Shown piece after piece: positions 5,932 to 8,390 of a stretch of 8,390 bases of DNA. The notes beneath the pieces were generated by a model. That model had not been told where the DNA came from. It saw only the letters and a program-made list of their open reading frames with translations, and did no database searches. The DNA comes from Tannerella sp. (GTDB taxonomy: Bacteria; Bacteroidota; Bacteroidia; Bacteroidales; Tannerellaceae). A program made the position numbers and the translations under genes. The number at the start of each line of letters is the position of its first letter. Within the stretch, counting starts at the first letter, position 1. The DNA is taken from NCBI GenBank assembly GCA_031268395.1, contig JAIRXI010000299.1, forward strand, positions 1-8,390, read 5' to 3'.

Positions 5932-7200
5932 TTACAGCACATCCGGCGCATTCCGCACCGTCACCCGGCCAACGATCCGGTCGTAGCGCGCCCCCATCGG
6001 ACGGTAATAGACCGTAACCGCATATTCGTTTTCCGTCTGGTAATGGCTTCCTTCCGTCCGCAGCAGTTCGCCTCCGGCGGCTCCGTGCGGAAGAAAAACG
6101 TACTGGTAGTTATAATATCCCTGCTTCAGCAGCACAGCCTTCTCGTAGCAGCCGGTTTCGGCATTATACTCCATCCGGCTGTCTCCGTCCGTCCGGTTTT
6201 GGAAAAAATCGCCGAGCAGATAAACATCTCCGTCCGGAAACGGTTTGGATTCATACGTAAAGTGAACGAAATAGTAATCCGCCTCCACGTCCGGTTCCTG
6301 ACAGCCGCTGCACCGGACAAAGAAACGTCCGTTCTGGTCCTGGTCATACCGGTAAGTCTGGCCGGCGCGGCTCCGGTCGATCACCACATCGGCATGATAA
6401 CAGGGGTTGAAATACTGAATACGCTCAATGTTCAACCCGTTGTAGCGGTGGGTCAGGAACTCGATCCGGCGGTATTCATTGCCCGCTTCGAAAATCAGGG
6501 CGGGGATATGTTCGTATGTCAGCAGGCGGCTGGAGATGGAAGAGGGTTGCAGGTCGACCGCCTCGCAATCCGTCCGGCGGTTCTGGTTCACCCGGATTTT
6601 CAGGTCCGTCTGGGGATACACGACCGGCAGGTTTCGGGTATCTATCCGGAAGTTTATCTGCTGGTACGTCCTGTTAAAGGCTATATCTGTATTGCCGGTC
6701 AAGTCGGCCTGTATGCCGACCAGCGCCTCGCAGACCGAAAAGCGTGCGGAAAAGACAGTCCTGTCCGGAGCGTCCTCTTCGTATACGAGCAGCGCATAAT
6801 TCCCCGACACCTTGAAGCGGACATTGTCGTTCGGCAGGGACAGCCGAAAATGGGTATAGTGCACCGTCGTGTTGAAAGCCTGCGCAAAGTCGTCGATCGT
6901 CATTCCCTGGAATCCGTCCATATATTCGATGGGAGCAAGCGCCGACTTCTTCCAGTCGGCGTCGCAGTGAATAATGGAATAGGCATACCGCCCCTGTGTA
7001 TGGTTCAGTACGTCGAACTTGATCTCAAGCGGCCGGTCGCCGTCCAGATCAATGAACGGGTCTGAAAGCAGTTCGCCGGCCGCCGTCACCTCAAGACTCC
7101 TGATGCGATCGGCATAAATTTCCGTCCGGTAAACGGTCTGGGCGCACAACACCTGCCCGACAATCAGGCACGCCCACAAGCTGCTGCATTTTCTATTCAT
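5932..7200 (-). CDS. secreted DUF5103 protein, type IX secretion plug-like
   Basis: The 422-residue product fits the DUF5103 family (Pfam T9SS_plug_1st), whose Flavobacterium member plugs the SprA translocon of the type IX secretion system. Residues 1-20 form a signal peptide (basic NRK, hydrophobic core, cleavage near CA|QT). Conserved blocks are IIHCDADW (76-83), FNTTVHYTHFRLSLPN (109-124), SGNYALLVY (132-140), QINFRID (181-187), NEYRRIEF (241-248), a second Ig-like half with VYLLGDF (326-332), LLKQGYYNYQY (357-367) and EGSHYQTENEYAVTVYYRP (383-401). ATG 7200 is preferred over ATG 7227: it gives a compact signal peptide, follows an A-rich AAAGAA, and overlaps the hydrolase gene by 8 nt rather than 35. 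The family assignment is firm. A role in type IX secretion is inferred, and no other secretion gene is in view. Confidence 0.88.
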   Translation of the reverse strand: MNRKCSSLWACLIVGQVLCAQTVYRTEIYADRIRSLEVTAAGELLSDPFIDLDGDRPLEIKFDVLNHTQGRYAYSIIHCDADWKKSALAPIEYMDGFQGMTIDDFAQAFNTTVHYTHFRLSLPNDNVRFKVSGNYALLVYEEDAPDRTVFSARFSVCEALVGIQADLTGNTDIAFNRTYQQINFRIDTRNLPVVYPQTDLKIRVNQNRRTDCEAVDLQPSSISSRLLTYEHIPALIFEAGNEYRRIEFLTHRYNGLNIERIQYFNPCYHADVVIDRSRAGQTYRYDQDQNGRFFVRCSGCQEPDVEADYYFVHFTYESKPFPDGDVYLLGDFFQNRTDGDSRMEYNAETGCYEKAVLLKQGYYNYQYVFLPHGAAGGELLRTEGSHYQTENEYAVTVYYRPMGARYDRIVGRVTVRNAPDVL

Positions 7201-8390
7201 TTCTTTGTACTTTATCAAATTTTCCATCTACTGCGAAATAGAAAATCTGGCAGGCATGCCCTTTTCCGTCGGGATGGCGTTTTTGGCTCATGCGAAGCGT
7301 CAGTTCGTGAGGGCCGTCGACAGAACAGGTTTCCAGCACGGTCAGCCACGGAAGATACAGCCCTGCGCTCCATTCGGTAAAAAGATCCTTTTCCCGAAAC
7401 GGTTTTCCGTCCACGCTGTATTCGATGACGCCCGCATCCGGCCCGGCCACATGAAAGAGGCCGACAGTCCGGCCCGAGAAGGAGAAGCGGAGTTGGGCGC
7501 CGGCGGCGAGCGCTTCGACAGCCGGCACGTGGACGAAGCCTTTCCGCGTACCTGCCTTCATCTTCGGCTGCCAGTCGGGCACGTATTTCCATCCTTTCCC
7601 CAGCCTGGCCTGACGGACGTCCACCAGCCGGCCGTTATAATAGCTGCAAGAATCCAGCGGATCCGTCGGCAGGACATGCGGACGGATTTTGCCCGGGCTT
7701 TCCGGCGGATAATACCACATTTCGTCGAACAGGCGACTGATCGCTGCCGCGTAAATTTTATGTCCGAAAGGCGCCGGGTGCGTTCCTCCGAACATCTTCC
7801 AGTCAAACTCGCCCTCCCGCATCCGGCGGGATACTTCCCCGGCCAGGTGGATGGACGGTATCCGGTAATATTCCGCCACGCGTTCGTGATTCCGGATCAC
7901 CTCCGGCGTGACGCCGCGCGCGAGCGTCTCCAGCATCCCGTCCCAGATAAAGTGGAGCATCACGATGTCCATATCGGGACTGGAGAGGCGTGCCTGCCGG
8001 ATGATGCCTTCCATCCCCCGGATCTGTTCGGTTTCGCCGAAGCCGTTGGTATCGTCGTTCACGGCCGCTTCCTCGAACAGCAGGTCGACGGGGCCGTGAC
8101 TCAGCACGTCGCGACTGAAACGGAACGCGCCCGGCGTAGTGCCGGTAGAACTGATACCGGCATTGACAAATTCAAATTCCGTATCGGGAAAACGCATCTG
8201 CAATTCCCGGCACACCATTTCGCGCCAGCCGTTCATTTCGGTAATGGAACCGCCCATAAACGCTACCCGGCCTTTTTTCTCCCGCACGAACTTGATACGG
8301 CAATTGGACAGTGTCCCGCGGCGGCGTATATCCATCTTTTCCCGGTATTCGGCCGTGTGGCGCAGGATAAAATCAACGACCGGTTCGGGG
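7193..8390 (-). CDS. SGNH/GDSL family hydrolase, 5'-truncated by the window
   Basis: The frame is open through the right edge: 18 codons precede the first visible ATG (8335), and they read on naturally (PEPVVDFILRH), so the true start and any signal peptide lie outside. Numbering from Met 8335, the SGNH fold shows block I GRVAFMGGSIT with nucleophile Ser30, block II NAG (58-60), block III AAVNDD (90-95) and block V GGTHPAPFGH (183-192) with His186. In the usual block V the residue three before this His is Asp; here it is Gly183, so a Ser-His dyad or another acid must serve. Residues from about 255 on form a beta-rich C-terminal domain (GFVHVPAVEAL, VGLFHVAGPDAG, VIEYSVDGKPF) like accessory domains of carbohydrate esterases. 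Deacetylation or deacylation of a glycan is plausible but not shown. It is translationally linked to the DUF5103 gene. Confidence 0.88.
   Translation of the reverse strand, partial: PEPVVDFILRHTAEYREKMDIRRRGTLSNCRIKFVREKKGRVAFMGGSITEMNGWREMVCRELQMRFPDTEFEFVNAGISSTGTTPGAFRFSRDVLSHGPVDLLFEEAAVNDDTNGFGETEQIRGMEGIIRQARLSSPDMDIVMLHFIWDGMLETLARGVTPEVIRNHERVAEYYRIPSIHLAGEVSRRMREGEFDWKMFGGTHPAPFGHKIYAAAISRLFDEMWYYPPESPGKIRPHVLPTDPLDSCSYYNGRLVDVRQARLGKGWKYVPDWQPKMKAGTRKGFVHVPAVEALAAGAQLRFSFSGRTVGLFHVAGPDAGVIEYSVDGKPFREKDLFTEWSAGLYLPWLTVLETCSVDGPHELTLRMSQKRHPDGKGHACQIFYFAVDGKFDKVQRNE

Noticed and set aside
6043..7065. Plus-strand open frame of 340 codons
   Set aside because: Antisense to the DUF5103 gene, which matches its family over its full length.
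1..8390. tRNA, rRNA or insertion sequence
   Set aside because: No cloverleaf-like segment, rRNA-like stretch or transposase frame was seen on either strand.

Overview
The window most likely comes from a GC-rich member of the Bacteroidota, probably order Bacteroidales. Three things point there. One gene encodes a DUF5103 / type IX secretion plug-like protein, a family characteristic of that phylum. The Tgt and SGNH-hydrolase sequences have Bacteroidales character. Putative promoters match the Bacteroidota -7 element TAnnTTTG and sit close to start codons that have no Shine-Dalgarno sequence. I cannot name the genus from the sequence alone.

All convincing genes lie on the minus strand, so transcription runs from right to left. 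From the right edge: a 5'-truncated SGNH/GDSL hydrolase (7193-8390); a secreted DUF5103 protein overlapping its end by 8 nt (5932-7200); tgt, queuine tRNA-ribosyltransferase, starting at GTG 5869 behind its own promoter; an LptF/LptG-family permease sharing an ATGA overlap with tgt (3648-4742); a gene-poor stretch of about 1 kb (2638-3647); then an ABC exporter pair, ATPase (1684-2637) and permease (395-1687), also joined by an ATGA overlap and preceded by a good Bacteroidota-type promoter. The left 394 bases are AT-rich and intergenic, with a terminator-like hairpin and possibly the first codons of another minus-strand gene running off the left edge.

The coding genes are ordinary housekeeping or envelope functions: tRNA modification, lipopolysaccharide transport, an ABC-2 exporter and cell-surface proteins. 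The unusual part is the gap between lptG and the ABC operon. It holds a tandem array of 21-bp units (19 core units, 3103-3499, with degenerate copies on both sides). Most units carry an AGGTA-NN-TACCT dyad. Part of the array was apparently duplicated as a 104-bp block, and the whole array is flanked by imperfect direct repeats. Between the array and the ABC promoter lies a 28-bp-arm inverted repeat built of CACGGAG units. I see no proof of function for the array. Its reading frames are broken by two 20-bp units, which argues against a protein.
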